A stretch of DNA of 64,000 nt from Holophagales bacterium. GTDB taxonomy: Bacteria; Acidobacteriota; Thermoanaerobaculia; UBA5066. The stretch covers positions 1 through 64,000 of the forward strand of contig JADKBZ010000003.1 of assembly GCA_016714815.1 (NCBI GenBank), in the 5' to 3' direction. The translations under genes were made by a program, and so were the position numbers. The notes beneath the pieces were generated by a model. It made no database searches, had not been told where the DNA came from, and worked only from the letters and a program-made list of their open reading frames with translations. Positions 1 to 11,900 of the stretch are shown piece by piece (the first letter of the stretch is position 1; the number at the start of each line of letters is the position of its first letter).

Positions 1-2026
1 CGCCTTCGTCGGGAGTCGTGGCGAGCAGCGCTGGAAGAGTCGTGTCGAGGGCGAAGGAGGCGTGGACGACGGCCTGGTGGCCCGCGCAGTCCTGGGTGCG
101 GGCTACGAGGAGGTACGTTCCCTCGGCCTTGATCGGCGTCCCTTCGACGTAGGGCTGGCCGTTGAGGGTAAAGGTGGCGACCGGAGGCGCGGCGGCGCCG
201 TCCCGAACGGAGGAGCGGACGGAGACGGCGCGATTGAGGAGGGCGGGGGTCGCCCCCTGCGGCGGCGTGTCGCCCGGCCCCGAGCCGGGGAAGGGAGCGC
301 CGTCGAGGGTGAGGGAAAGCTCGGGAGTCGAGGAGTCGACGCGGAGGGTGGCGAGCGACCGGGTCACGTGGCCGAGCGCGTCGGTGGCGGTGACGAGAAG
401 AGTCGCGTTGCCGTCGGTCGACGCGGGAAGCGGGAAGGAGACGGTAAAGACTCCGGCGGCATCGGCCATGGCGGGGAGCGTCGTGGCGGTGCCGGAGGGA
501 GGAGTGAGCGTGACGGAGACGGCGCTCTCCGGCGCACCGACGGCGCGTGGGTGGGCATCGGCGATGCGGCCGGTGACGGCAACGGAGGTTCCCGCTGCGA
601 GGCACGCGCCCGACACCGGCGTCTCCAGTACGAGGACCGGAGGGAGGGTGTCGAGAACGACCGGGAGGATGAGGGTCGACTCGTTGCCCGCGGCATCGCG
701 GGCGAGGAAGACGAGGGAATTGAGCCCTTCGGCGAGCGGGACGGAGACGGTGAAGCCGTCTCCCGCACCGAGCGCGACGGGGGCGCCGAAGAGGGTGAAG
801 GTGGTGGCGCCGACGGCCGTCCCTGTGACGATGACGGGCGAGGCGGAGAGGACGGATCCGGGCAGCGGCGAGCCGACGACGATGACCGGCGCCTGGGTGT
901 CGATGGTGAAGTGGCGGGTGGCGGTGCGCTGCTGGGGCGGCGTGCTCGAATCGGTCGCGCTTGCGACGAGGACGTGCGCTCCCTGGGCAGAGATGGACGT
1001 CCCCGAGCTCCACGAATCGCCGTCGAGAGTGACCGCGACGCTGACGGGCGTCGTGCCGCCGGTTGTCGAGACGACGGGCGTGACGGCGCGGCGAAAGACG
1101 GACCCTTCCAGAAGCGGCTGGCCCGACTCGTTGACCGAGAGGGTGAGCGGCTCGGCCGGCGGCACGGAGACGAGATCCCGATGGAGCGCGGCGCCTCCGT
1201 TGAGGGTGAGCCGCCCGCCGTAGAGGCCGCCCGTGAAGGAGCTGCCGCCGTCGACGGTGACCGCGGCGGTCGAACGCGAGGCGTAGAGGAAGCCCTTCAG
1301 GATGGAGGAGCCGTTGAGGGTGACGGCCGTTCCGCTCGTGAAGAGCTTGAGGGCCGCCGGGCTTCCCGCGCCGTTGAGCTTCGAGACACCGTTCACCGTC
1401 ACCGTGCCGGTCGTCAGGATCCTCACGTCACCCGTGATCGAGAGGGCCGAGCCGCCGTTGATCGTGATGTTGCGGAGGTAGTAGATGCCCGCAGGCACCG
1501 CGAGCGTCTCGTTGCCGTTGAGGGTGAGATCGGGGGGTGAGGAGCCCGAAAGCGGATTGCGGTTCTGGCTCGTCTTCGGGATTCGGGCGTTGTCGTTCGC
1601 CGAAGCGAGCGAAGTCGCGAGAGGGGCGAGGTCGAGGGGAGTGCAGGGCCAGGCGGAGGTGAGGTTGCCCTTCGCCCCGACGACTCTCGAAAGCCCGTTC
1701 GTCTTGATCTTCTTTCCCGGACCGGCCGTGGCGTTGCCTCGAATCGTGCTATTGCCGTTGAGGGTGATGCCGCCGTTGGAGACGACGTGGCCCTGGTTGG
1801 GGGTGCCGAGGGAATCGACGACGGCGCCGCCGTTGATCGTCACGTCTCCGCAGGAGAAGACCGCCTGCGTGACGAACTCCGGGCGCAGGTCAAACGGGTC
1901 GGTCTGGGCCGGCGCCGGGGTCAGCGTGAGAAGGAGAGAGGCGCCGAGGGCGAGAGGGGCGGCGATTCGGGACGCGGAGAGCACGAATCGTCCAGATCGG
2001 CGCGTCGAGGTGCCGGCGGTACGCAT
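1..2026 (-). CDS. Secreted Ig-like repeat protein, C-terminus beyond window
   Basis: The frame opens at ATG 2026 and stays open to the window edge, giving at least 675 residues. Residues 1-41 form a signal peptide (basic start, hydrophobic core, APAQ-type cleavage site). The next ~250 residues repeat short asparagine-glycine units such as TINGGA, TLNGNS and TVNGVS, which suggest a beta-solenoid. After that come Ig-like units with the pattern 'DTQAPVIVV...GLNSLVFLARDAAGNES', as in bacterial Ig-like surface domains. It starts 11 bases after the stop of the gene at 2038-2904, so it is probably the third gene of the operon that begins with the giant protein. Function is unknown; a cell-surface or extracellular structural or adhesive role is inferred. 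The long plus-strand ORFs opposite it are GC-skew shadows. Confidence 0.8.
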   Translation of the reverse strand, partial: MRTAGTSTRRSGRFVLSASRIAAPLALGASLLLTLTPAPAQTDPFDLRPEFVTQAVFSCGDVTINGGAVVDSLGTPNQGHVVSNGGITLNGNSTIRGNATAGPGKKIKTNGLSRVVGAKGNLTSAWPCTPLDLAPLATSLASANDNARIPKTSQNRNPLSGSSPPDLTLNGNETLAVPAGIYYLRNITINGGSALSITGDVRILTTGTVTVNGVSKLNGAGSPAALKLFTSGTAVTLNGSSILKGFLYASRSTAAVTVDGGSSFTGGLYGGRLTLNGGAALHRDLVSVPPAEPLTLSVNESGQPLLEGSVFRRAVTPVVSTTGGTTPVSVAVTLDGDSWSSGTSISAQGAHVLVASATDSSTPPQQRTATRHFTIDTQAPVIVVGSPLPGSVLSASPVIVTGTAVGATTFTLFGAPVALGAGDGFTVSVPLAEGLNSLVFLARDAAGNESTLILPVVLDTLPPVLVLETPVSGACLAAGTSVAVTGRIADAHPRAVGAPESAVSVTLTPPSGTATTLPAMADAAGVFTVSFPLPASTDGNATLLVTATDALGHVTRSLATLRVDSSTPELSLTLDGAPFPGSGPGDTPPQGATPALLNRAVSVRSSVRDGAAAPPVATFTLNGQPYVEGTPIKAEGTYLLVARTQDCAGHQAVVHASFALDTTLPALLATTPDEG

Positions 2027-2037
2027 GGATGGAGATC

Positions 2038-2904
2038 TCAACGCCGCCCCCCCTTGCGAATCGCGGCTTCGTCCTCGGCCCACGAGACGACGACCTCGAG
2101 CGGGCTCGGGACACGGCGAAGCCCCTCAGGGACGGCGACGAGCTTCGCGGGGAGAGAAGCGATCGGAGCCGCTTTCGTCACGACCGTTTCCAGGAAGGGC
2201 CCTTCCTCGGCGGAGGTCGACGCCCGTCCCACCGCTCGGCGCGTCCGGACGGCGAGTGCGCCCCCTTCGCGACTCCGGACCGTCTGGAGCAGGTCGGCGG
2301 GACCGACAGACCCGTCCGTCGTCCCGAGAACGCTCCGCTCGAAATCGGCGAGCGCCGCGACCCCTTCCGGCGTGAGGCGCGGGGCCGCCGGGTCGACCCA
2401 GACGTCGAGCGACGGGCCGGCCTCCACCGAGGCGCGCAGGTGCTTGGTCGGAAGCTCGGCTCCGCCCAGGGTCCCGAGCACCGACGGTCCTGAGCCGTCC
2501 CGAACCTCTTCCACCCGGACGGCGGGTCGATCGTTCGAGCCGAGCGCCTTCTGCTTCGGCGCCGTTTCTATCGCCTCCGCCTCCTCCAGCCTCCGCCGCA
2601 GCTCTGCGAACCGGCCGAACGAGAGCGACCAGTAGGTTCCCTCCTTCGGTCGGACTTCCGTCAGCTCACGGCGGGAAAAGTCGACGATCGTCCGGCCGCC
2701 GTCGGCGCGTTCCGAGACGAGGAAGCTTCCGCCATAGGTCTCTCGCACCGTCTCGCCCGTGATCGGCGCACCGCCCAGGCTGCCATCTACGGCATGCTGT
2801 TCGACGGTAAAAGGGACCGGGAATGGCTCGCGAACCTGGCCGACGGCGGGCAGGGAGGCGACGGCGAGCAGAGCGGCGGCCGGGAGAAGGCGAGATGTCG
2901 TCAT
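2038..2904 (-). CDS. Secreted protein of unknown function
   Basis: This encodes 288 residues. The first ~22 (MTTSRLLPAAALLAVASLPA, then VGQ) form a signal peptide. The mature part is soluble-looking, has no cysteine and has a charged helical stretch near residues 85-110 (FAELRRRLEEAEAIE). I recognise no family motif. Its ATG overlaps the TGA of the giant upstream gene by four bases (ATGA at 2901-2904), so translation is probably coupled to it, and the next gene starts 11 bases downstream. Co-expression with two large secreted proteins suggests a periplasmic or surface accessory role, perhaps in export or assembly of the giant; that is inference from position only. Confidence 0.8.
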   Translation of the reverse strand: MTTSRLLPAAALLAVASLPAVGQVREPFPVPFTVEQHAVDGSLGGAPITGETVRETYGGSFLVSERADGGRTIVDFSRRELTEVRPKEGTYWSLSFGRFAELRRRLEEAEAIETAPKQKALGSNDRPAVRVEEVRDGSGPSVLGTLGGAELPTKHLRASVEAGPSLDVWVDPAAPRLTPEGVAALADFERSVLGTTDGSVGPADLLQTVRSREGGALAVRTRRAVGRASTSAEEGPFLETVVTKAAPIASLPAKLVAVPEGLRRVPSPLEVVVSWAEDEAAIRKGGRR

Positions 2905-5900
2905 GGGAACAACTGGATTCCTGGACGCGCCGAAGGCGGCAGAACCACCTTCGGACGACGCCGGTCTGTGTCGAGCCCCCCCTTTGAGAGGCTCGATTCG
3001 TGGTTGGGGAGGGACGATGGGAGCCGCGGTTCACAGCTCTCGGCAGGCGGCTCGAGGATCGACACGCCTGGAGCGACGAGGGTCGACGAAGCATCGACCT
3101 CGGTGTAAGAGGGCGATCCGTCGGCCACGACGAGCTCGTCCGAGAGCACGAGGCGCGCATTGCCGCGAACGAAAAGGGACGACGTGCCGACGACCCCCTG
3201 GAAAGAGTCTCCCGGCTGCACCTGACCGAGGGCCGCGTCCGAAAGATGGAGCGTGGAGGTGGCCGGATCGAAGGCTCCGACGTCGTACGTGCCCACGGTC
3301 GATCCCGCTCGGCTGATCCGAACAAGCCGCCCGACGACCCCCCTCCCCCACGTCGAGCCCGCGCCTCGCACGTCGACACCCTCCACCTCGGTGATCGTCC
3401 CAGATCCGACGCCGACTGGATCCGTGACGGCCGCAACTGTCTCTCCGCGCTCCGGTCGACCGTTATCGAACCAGAGCCCTTCACGGAACGCTCCGCGGGA
3501 GACGCTCCCGGCTCCACCGAGCACTCCTGAAGGTCCCCGCCCGCCTGCTGCGACCGCAACTCCAAAACCAAAGGCACCCCACGGAAGCGCGATCATCCCA
3601 CCGCCACCGGAACCGCCGTCACCGCCGGAGGCCTCGACCCGCCCCGCACCGAGAATCCCCTCCCCGGTGTCGATCCGGATCGACCCGCCGGCTCCTGCGC
3701 CTGCTGCGCTGGTTTCTCCCGCGCCGGTGACGAGGCCGTCAATCACGGCGCGCCCGGCGAAGACCCGAAACACGCCTCCACCATCGCCCCCCTCGTGAGG
3801 AATGCCACCAGACAGGCCTCCTCCCCCGGCACCCGCGTGGTACGCCTCGAAGAACGCACCGTAGGAGCCTCCCGCCGCGCCCATCGAGCCGGGGTCTCCA
3901 GCCGCGCCACGTCCGACGTGGGTCCCGCCGATCCCGGCGGCTCCGGCCGGCCCATCTGGAGAGAGGCCCTCGATGAGGTTGTTCGCCGCGGTCAGGCCGC
4001 CAGGATAGCCCTTGCCGCGAACGTCGATGGTGGCACCAGCGGCGACGAACAGATCTTCCACTCCGAGGTCGAGCCCGCGAGGGTCGGCCGCCGCGTGAGT
4101 CACTACGGCCCCCGGGAGAATGACGAGCCGACGAAGGGAAGGCTGAGCCGGAAGGGTCGTCGTCCCGCCGGCGCAGACGAGCGTCGTGCCCGGAGTCAGC
4201 TCGGCGGACCCCTCCTCGAACACGCGGTCCGCCGACACGAGAATGTCCGCGCGGACGACCGTCAGACCGAGCGTCGTCTCCGCGAAGGCTCCCCCTGCCG
4301 CCGTGGCCCGGGCGACGAGACGAAGCGCAGCGGCGTCGTCAGCGGAGCCGTCGACGGCGTAGGTTACCCGGTAGAGACCGTCCGCCTCGGGCGCCGTCAG
4401 GGTGGCGACCGGTGTCGCCGCTCCCTCGACGAACAGCTCGACTTTCGAGATCGTCTCGGAGGCCGACGACGCTCGCAGGGTCAAATCGACGCCCGAGCCC
4501 GCCACGGCCAGCGCCCCGGAGGTCGGGAGGACGAAGCCGACGGCCGGCAACGAAGCCGGGTTCACGGTCAGACTGAAATTACGCCAGGTCCCGTTTCCTT
4601 TTGCGTCCGATATGTAGACCGAGGCATCGATCGGAGTCGGAGAGGCGACCTCGGGAACGGTCCACGTCGCCTCCCAGCGGTCGCCCGCGGCCGGCGCCGC
4701 CTCGAGAGAGACGCCTCCGGCGCTGAACTCGACCCGGGCCACGCGGGCGTCATCCCACGCTTCGACGCCGACGACGACCTGCGTCCCGGAGAAGACGACC
4801 GAGCCCGCCGGAGGGAACGTCGAGACGACCGCCGGAACTCGCTGGTCCCGATGGACCGTCGCAGCGGTCGAACCGGCTCCCGATGCCCCGTCGACATCCA
4901 CGACGGTCGCCTTGAAGAGCACGGAGCCTGGAATCGCATCCGGCGGAATTACGATTCCGGTGAAGCACGCTTCCGTCCGCTCGTCCGAGAAGGCGAAGCT
5001 CCCGCTCGCCTCCAGCCGGTACCGGTCGACGGGCCGAGGCGAAGCGGCGTCGACGCAAACCTCCAGGCGACCACCTTGAAAGAGCGCGGCTCCGTCGGTC
5101 GGGCAGACCCGCAAACCGGTAACCCGCGGCGGTAGCGTCCGGGCAACTCTGATCAAGATCGCAGTACCGGTAGGGCTGCCGTGCGTGTCGCGTACCGTCG
5201 CGCTGACGAGAAACTCCCCGTCGACGGCCTCGGCCGGAACCAGTATCTCGACCGTGCGATCGTCGCTCGTCGGCGCGGCTCCGCCCGCGTCGAGCGGGAT
5301 ATCGATCGGAGTGATCCCCGTGCCTTCGATTCGGACGGACAGGAAGGACAGCCCCTGCCCGTCCCGTGCGTGGGTCGTTACCGAGAGGCTCGATCCCGGA
5401 GTCACGGTCGTCGCCGAGACCTCCATCGCGATCGTGGGGAATGGGTCGACTGGAGGAAGGCTGGTGTTGCTCGACTCGAATCCGGCCGACTCGTCCACGA
5501 GGAGACGCCCTTCGACGACGTCCGCCGTCTTCAACCGCGTCCGGCCCGTTACGGTCACGGAGTCGAAGAGGCGAATTCCCTGATACACGTCGCCCACGGC
5601 GACCTGCCCCTCCGCGTCCTCTTCGAGGGTCAGGGTCTGGCTCGCGAGATCCAGCGACTCGATGCGGAACTGGCCGACGTTCTCACTGCCGCGCCGGACC
5701 TCGAGCAGGACATCCTCTACTCCCGGAGCCCAGCTGGTTGCGGAGCCCCGGATCGTCCGCCCCTGGGCGAACGAAACGGATCCGCTTCCCACGGCCGGAA
5801 GCTCCGTGATCCCGGGCTGCTCTGACGGCGCGGAATCGATGGCGAGGTGGCCGAACCGGTCGCCGGGTTGCTTCAGGAAACCGGTACCGGGCGCCCCGGA

Positions 5901-8900
5901 ATCGAATCCCTGCGCTCCGCCGGCCACCCAGAGCCCCGGTGAAACGTCGCCGAAGCTCCCGTGGAGGGCGATTCGCCCTCCTCCCGCGTTCCCGCGCACC
6001 CCGACACCGAGCCAGGGCGTTCCTCCGAGAACCGCCACGTAGCCGCTCCCTTCGATCCTGTTCGCCTCGACGAGGACGCTTCCGCCCGCGCCACAGCCTC
6101 CGCTCGTCCCACCTTCTCCGTCCGACCAGATCTGGCCGTCGACGATCAGTCGGCCATCGACGCGGAGATGAACCATGCCGCCGCCGGAGCCTCCGGGGTT
6201 CGCTCCGTTCGCCCCGCCGCCGGAGCCGGCGGTACTCGGAGTTCGGACGCTGCCGAAGACCGGGCCTCCTGGCCCGCCGACCCCGACGTTGCCGCGCCCG
6301 CCGTGGCTTCCGCCCGCACCGTCAGCGCTCCCCTGAAGACCGGGGTAGGTGAGGCCATTGGCAGAACCGACGTTAGAGCCCTGGTATCCCCCTTCGTATC
6401 CGTCACCTCCCGCAAGGATCGCCCCCCTGGGGGCGACAGAGAGGTCTCCCGTGACCGTGACGTCGACGCCCACCGGCCCTCCCCCGGGGAGTCGGAGCGG
6501 AACGAGGATCGAATTCGGCTGGATGACGACCGACGAGAACGAGTGGCTCCCGGAGACCGCCAACTCGCCGAAAACGGCCAGGGAATGCCCGTCGAGGGAG
6601 GTGTCCGTGGCCTCCAGGATTCCCGTGTCGCCAGGGACGCCGGTGCCTCGGACCGCCGACGGAACCTTCACCGAGAGAGTCGTCGCCGACCGGCCCAGCT
6701 CCGTGCCGGACGCGTCGAGTACCACGGCCGTCAGAGCGATCTCGCTTCCCCCGGGAGTCGCTTCCGGAACGACGAAGTCCTGGCCGAAGCCGCTTTCGGC
6801 CGTCGCCGGGGCTCCGACCGGAACCCCGTTCGCCTCGTAGCGAACCCCCGCGACCGCCACCTGGGATTCGATGTAGACATTCAGCGGGACGATTCCGCCC
6901 GGGATCCCCAGGGCCCCGGCCGTGGGATTCTGGAACCGAACCCGCGCGCTCCCCGCCGGAAGGAGGACGAGAGTTCTCTCTTCGGAGCCCGCGTTTCCGG
7001 CCCCGTCGACGGCCTCGACGCGAACCCGGACCGAGGAGGGCGCGCTGACGGTCGGAGGGGTATACCCGTCGACCTGGAACGTCGACGCCCGGGAAGGCGC
7101 GGTGACCGTCCCGACGAGAACCCCGTCGACCAGGAACCGCACTTCGGCGATGCGGCCTCGATCCGAGACGTCGGCAGCAAGGAACGTGCTGCTCCCCGAG
7201 AGAAGAATCTGCTGATAGGTCCGGACGCGTGTGACGGCCGGAGCCGTCGTGTCGACGATCGTCGTCGACACCTGATTCGTCGTGACCGACTCGTTCTCCG
7301 AGTTGCGCACCTCGACCGACGCCGTGACGGGGCCCAGGATCGAAGACGGTATGGGAACCCGAATCAAACGGGTGACGTCCTTCGCTTCCCCTGCTCCGGC
7401 CGGTCCGAGCGTGATCAGTCGCGTGTACCCGAACGCTCCGGAGATCGACAGCCTCGCCGACCGAAGCCCGCGGCCGTCCGTCGCCGAGAGGCTGAGCTGC
7501 AGGTCGTCCCCGGGTGCAGCCGTCGCCGGCCCGGCGAGCGTCGCCGATAGCTGGCTCGGCTGGCCGATCTGGAGATTGAGGTCCGGCGCCGCTCCTGTCT
7601 GCCCGGCATCGTCCGTCAGACGGACGACCGCAGTGGCAGTGCCGCGAGCGCCTGTCGGAATCACGACCGGAGCGAAGGAGCCGACGAGGGCCGTCGTCTG
7701 GCCCGTGAACGGGATCGACTCGCTGTGAGTGAGGACTCCCGAAATGGTCAACGTTGCCGTTCGAGCACCTCGAATCGCGAGGACGTCGTACGAGACGGTG
7801 ATGCTCCCGCCGGGCTCGTAGGGCCCAGCGGGCGTCGCCGTCGACGTCACACGGGGGATCGCGCTCGTCAGGATCCGGATCGGTATCGGGCCGGCGGTGC
7901 CGACGAGACCGAGGTCGTCCACGACCCGGGCCGTCAGGTCGAGCGTCTGGTCGGCGGTCACTTCGGGGACGGGCACGATCAGCATGTGGCTGCCGGCAGC
8001 CGGGTTCTGAACACCCGGCGTGTTCGGTCCTAGGTTTACCTTCAGACTCGTCATCGGCCCGTCGTCGCTCACCGAGACACGCGTGATGAGCATGTCGCCG
8101 CCCGCGACGGTGGTTCCCACGGGGGCGATCGGCGAGGTGAACGTCACGGTGGGCGCGCCGTTCTGCGGCGCCACGACCTCGCGGAGAATCGGGACTGCGG
8201 AGCCGGTGCGACTGGACGTGTCGACGGCCGTCACGTTGATCGTAAACGGACCTCGGGCGTCTCGTGGAATCGCGAAAGGCGGGAAGGTACCGCTCCAGAC
8301 TCGACCCGCATCCAGTGTCGTCACCCGGCCCGTGCCTCCACTCGAACGGATCGGGCTCGTCAGACTCGTTTCGTAGGTAACGGAGCCCGTGACCCGCAGT
8401 GTCATCGTCGCGAGGACCGGGTTGCTGAAGACGCCGGCGAAGCTGACGGTGACCGAGGTCCCCGCGCTTACCGGAGACGTCACGTTGACAGACGAGGTCA
8501 CGCGCGGATTCGAATCCGCGAGGATCGTAACGGCGACGGGTGCAGACGGAACCGTCGTTCCGGCGTCATCCACCACGGTCGCCACGAGCGCCCTGGTCTC
8601 GTCGGCGGCGACGGCAGGGATCGGAACGGAGACGGAGATCATCGGCCCGCTGAGGCCCGTGAAAACCGACGTCGAGGCCCCGACCTTGACCGCCAGGCTG
8701 GGAACCGGTCTTCCGTCAGGGATCTGCACCTGTACGACCTCGTTCGTCCCGCCGAAAAGCGCCGTGCCGGAGACGGGCGCAACGATGGCGACCGTCAATG
8801 GCGGCGTGGCGAGGACGGTAAGGGGAACGGAGGTCGAGGCGCTCTGGCCGGAGGAGTCGAGAACCGTCGCCACGAGCTGGACCGTGGACGTCGAAGAGAG

Positions 8901-11900
8901 CCACGGCGCGCGAACGACACCAGACGTGGCCGTCGCTACGAGAACGACGGGGGCTGCCCCTCCCACCTGGAGGGTGACCCGGACGATCGGGTGATCGTCC
9001 GTCGTCGAGAAGGTCACGGGAATCGATGCGCCTGATGCGAACGATGTCCCGGAAATGGGTGATGAGATCGAAATCGTCGGCGGCCGATCACGAACGGGAT
9101 CGGCGCTGGAGAGAGTCGCGCCCCCCGTGATCGTCACCGCGTCGAAGCGGTAAACGCCCTGCCAGAGGTCTCCACCCCGCAGCGCGATCGTCTCCGCGGA
9201 GTTCGGCTCCAGCGTTACCGACTGGTCCGAGATGGTCCCGATCCGCCACGTCCCAAGCAGGCTCCCGTCTCGCGTGATCTCCACCCAGTGCCCCGCGAAG
9301 TACGGGGGGATCATCGCGCCGCGACCTGTGGCGAGCGTCGCTCCGCTCGTCTCGGGCTGGGCGGTTCCGAATCCCAGGCTCGGTAGCACCGTCTGCTGCC
9401 CCGTCGTCCCGAGGTTGTCTACTCGCAGCGTTCCGTGCGTCGAACCCGGTCCCTTTAGGACCACCGTGCCCGCTCCGCCGTTCTCCGCCGTCGTTCCAGA
9501 CCCGCCTCCGCCCTGGGCTCTCACACGGGTCAGCACCGTTCCCGTCGACGTGCCGTACTCGATCGCCACGGCTCCGCCGCCGCCACGCCGGTAACTCACG
9601 CCCCCGGCTGCCTCGATCAGTCCGTCTCCCGTCATCGACCCGGCGGTGATCCAGATCGAGCCTCCCGCTCCTGCTCTCCAGGTGGCTCCCTCGCCGTTCG
9701 CGATGATCTTCGCCGTCGCTCCTCCGAGCGCCACCGTTCCGGCTTCGATCCGCAGCGTGCCCCCACCGGGGCTCACCGAGCCGCCCCAGCCTCCGCTACC
9801 CGCTTCTCGGGGCCGCTCGACGCTTCCGTACGTCGGCGCCTTCGCCGAACCGCCAGACAGGCCGCCGGTCCCGACGTGGCTCCCCCCGGAGTCCGTCGCC
9901 GCCGGGGCTCCCGTCGCTCCCGGGTACGTCGACTCTCCCGGATACCCACGCCCCGTCACGTCGATCGACCCGCCGTCTTCGATCGCCAGCGTGCCGGTCA
10001 CCTTCAGGTCGAGGCTCCGGGCTTGCGTCGCCGTCATGGCCGAATGTGTCAGCCTCGCTCCGGTCTTCACCGTCAGGTTGGTCGCGGTGATCCCGGGGAT
10101 CGAGACGTTTCCTGTAACCGAGACTGTCTCGGCCACCAGCGGCGTCGTGACCTCCGTGTAGCTGCCCGCCGCCGTCGGCCCGCTCAGGTTGACGGTCGGT
10201 ACGCGAATCGGATCTTCGCTTCGCAGAACCGCGTTCCCGTTCACTTCCACCGCATCGAAACGGTAGACGCCCTGCCAGAGGTCTCCGCCCCGCAACGCGA
10301 TCGTCTCCGCGGAGTTCGGCTCCAGCGTCACCGTCTGGTCCGCGATCGTCCCGATCCGCCACGTCCCCAGCGGGCTCCCGCCTCGCGTGATCTCCACCCA
10401 GTGCCCGGCGAAGTACGGGGGGATCGTCGCGCCACGACCTGTGGCGAGCGTCGCTCCGCTCGTCTCGGGCTGGGCGGTTCCGAATCCCAGGCTTGGCAGC
10501 ACCGTCTGCTGTCCCGTCGTCCCGAGGTTGTCTACTCGCAGCGTCCCGTGCGTCGAACCGGGTCCCTTCAGGACCACCGTGCCCGCTCCACCGTTCACCG
10601 CTGCGCTGCCGCCCGAACCACCCTTTGCATTCACCCGCGTCAGCGCCGTGCCCGCCGACGTGCCGTATTCGATCGCCACCGCTCCGCCGCCGCCTTGCCG
10701 GTAGCTCACGCCTCCAGCCGCCTCGATCAGTCCGTCTCCCGTCATCGACGCCGCCGTGATCCAGATCGAGCCTCCGGCTCCACCTCTCCAGGAGCCTCCA
10801 TCGCCGTTTGCGACGATCTTCGCCGTCGCCCCTCCCAACGCCAACGTCCCGGCCTCGATCCGGATGACTCCTCCGCCAGGCCTCGCTGCGCCGTTCCAGC
10901 CTCCGCTGCCAGCTTCCCGCGGCCTCTCTACGCTCCCGTACGTCGGCATAGCCGCCGAGCTGCCGGCCAGGCCGCCAGTCCCGACGTGGCTTCCCGCTGA
11001 ATCCGTCGGGGACACGGCCCCCGTCGCACCCGGGTACGTCGACTCTTCGGGATACCCACGCCCCGTCACGTCGATCGACCCGCCGTCTTCGATCGTCAGC
11101 GTGCCGGTCACCTTCAGGTCGAGGCTCCGGGCTTGCGTCGCCGTCATGGCCGAATGTGTCAGCCTCGCTCCGGTCTTCACCGTCAGGTTGGTCGCGGTGA
11201 TCCGGGGATCGAGACGTTTCCTGTAACCGAGACTGTCTCGGCCACCAGCGGCGTCCTGACCTCCGTGTAGCTGCCCGCCGCCGTCGGCCCGCTCAGGTTG
11301 ACGGTCGGTACGCGAATCGGATCTTCGCTTCGCAGAACCGCGTTCCCGTTCACTTCCACCGCATCGAAACGGTAGACGCCCTGCCAGAGGTCTCCGCCCC
11401 GCAACGCGATCGTCTCCGCGGAGTTCGGCTCCAGCGTCACCGTCTGGTCCGCGATCGTCCCGATCCGCCACGTCCCCAGCGGGCTCCGCCTCGCGTGATC
11501 TCCACCCAGTGCCCGGCGAAGTACGGGGGATCGTCGCGCCACGACCTGTGGCGAGCGTCGCTCCCGCTCGTCTCGGGCTGGGCGGTTCCGAATCCCAGGC
11601 TTGGCAGCACCGTCTGCTGTCCCGTCGTCCCGAGGTTGTCTACTCGCAGCGTCCCGTGCGTCGAACCGGGTCCCTTCAGGACCACCGTGCCCGCTCCACC
11701 GTTCACCGCTGCGCTGCCGCCCGAACCACCCTTTGCATTCACCCGCGTCAGCGCCGTGCCCGCCGACGTGCCGTATTCGATCGCCACCGCTCCGCCGCCG
11801 CCTTGCCGGTAGCTCACGCCTCCAGCCGCCTCGATCAGTCCGTCTCCCGTCATCGACGTCGCCGTGATCCAGATCGAGCCTCCGGCTCCACCTCTCCAGG

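Noticed and set aside
62..1540. 492-codon plus-strand ORF
   Set aside because: It is the shadow of the secreted Ig-like gene on the minus strand; composition is Arg/Gly/Asp-rich with no domain.
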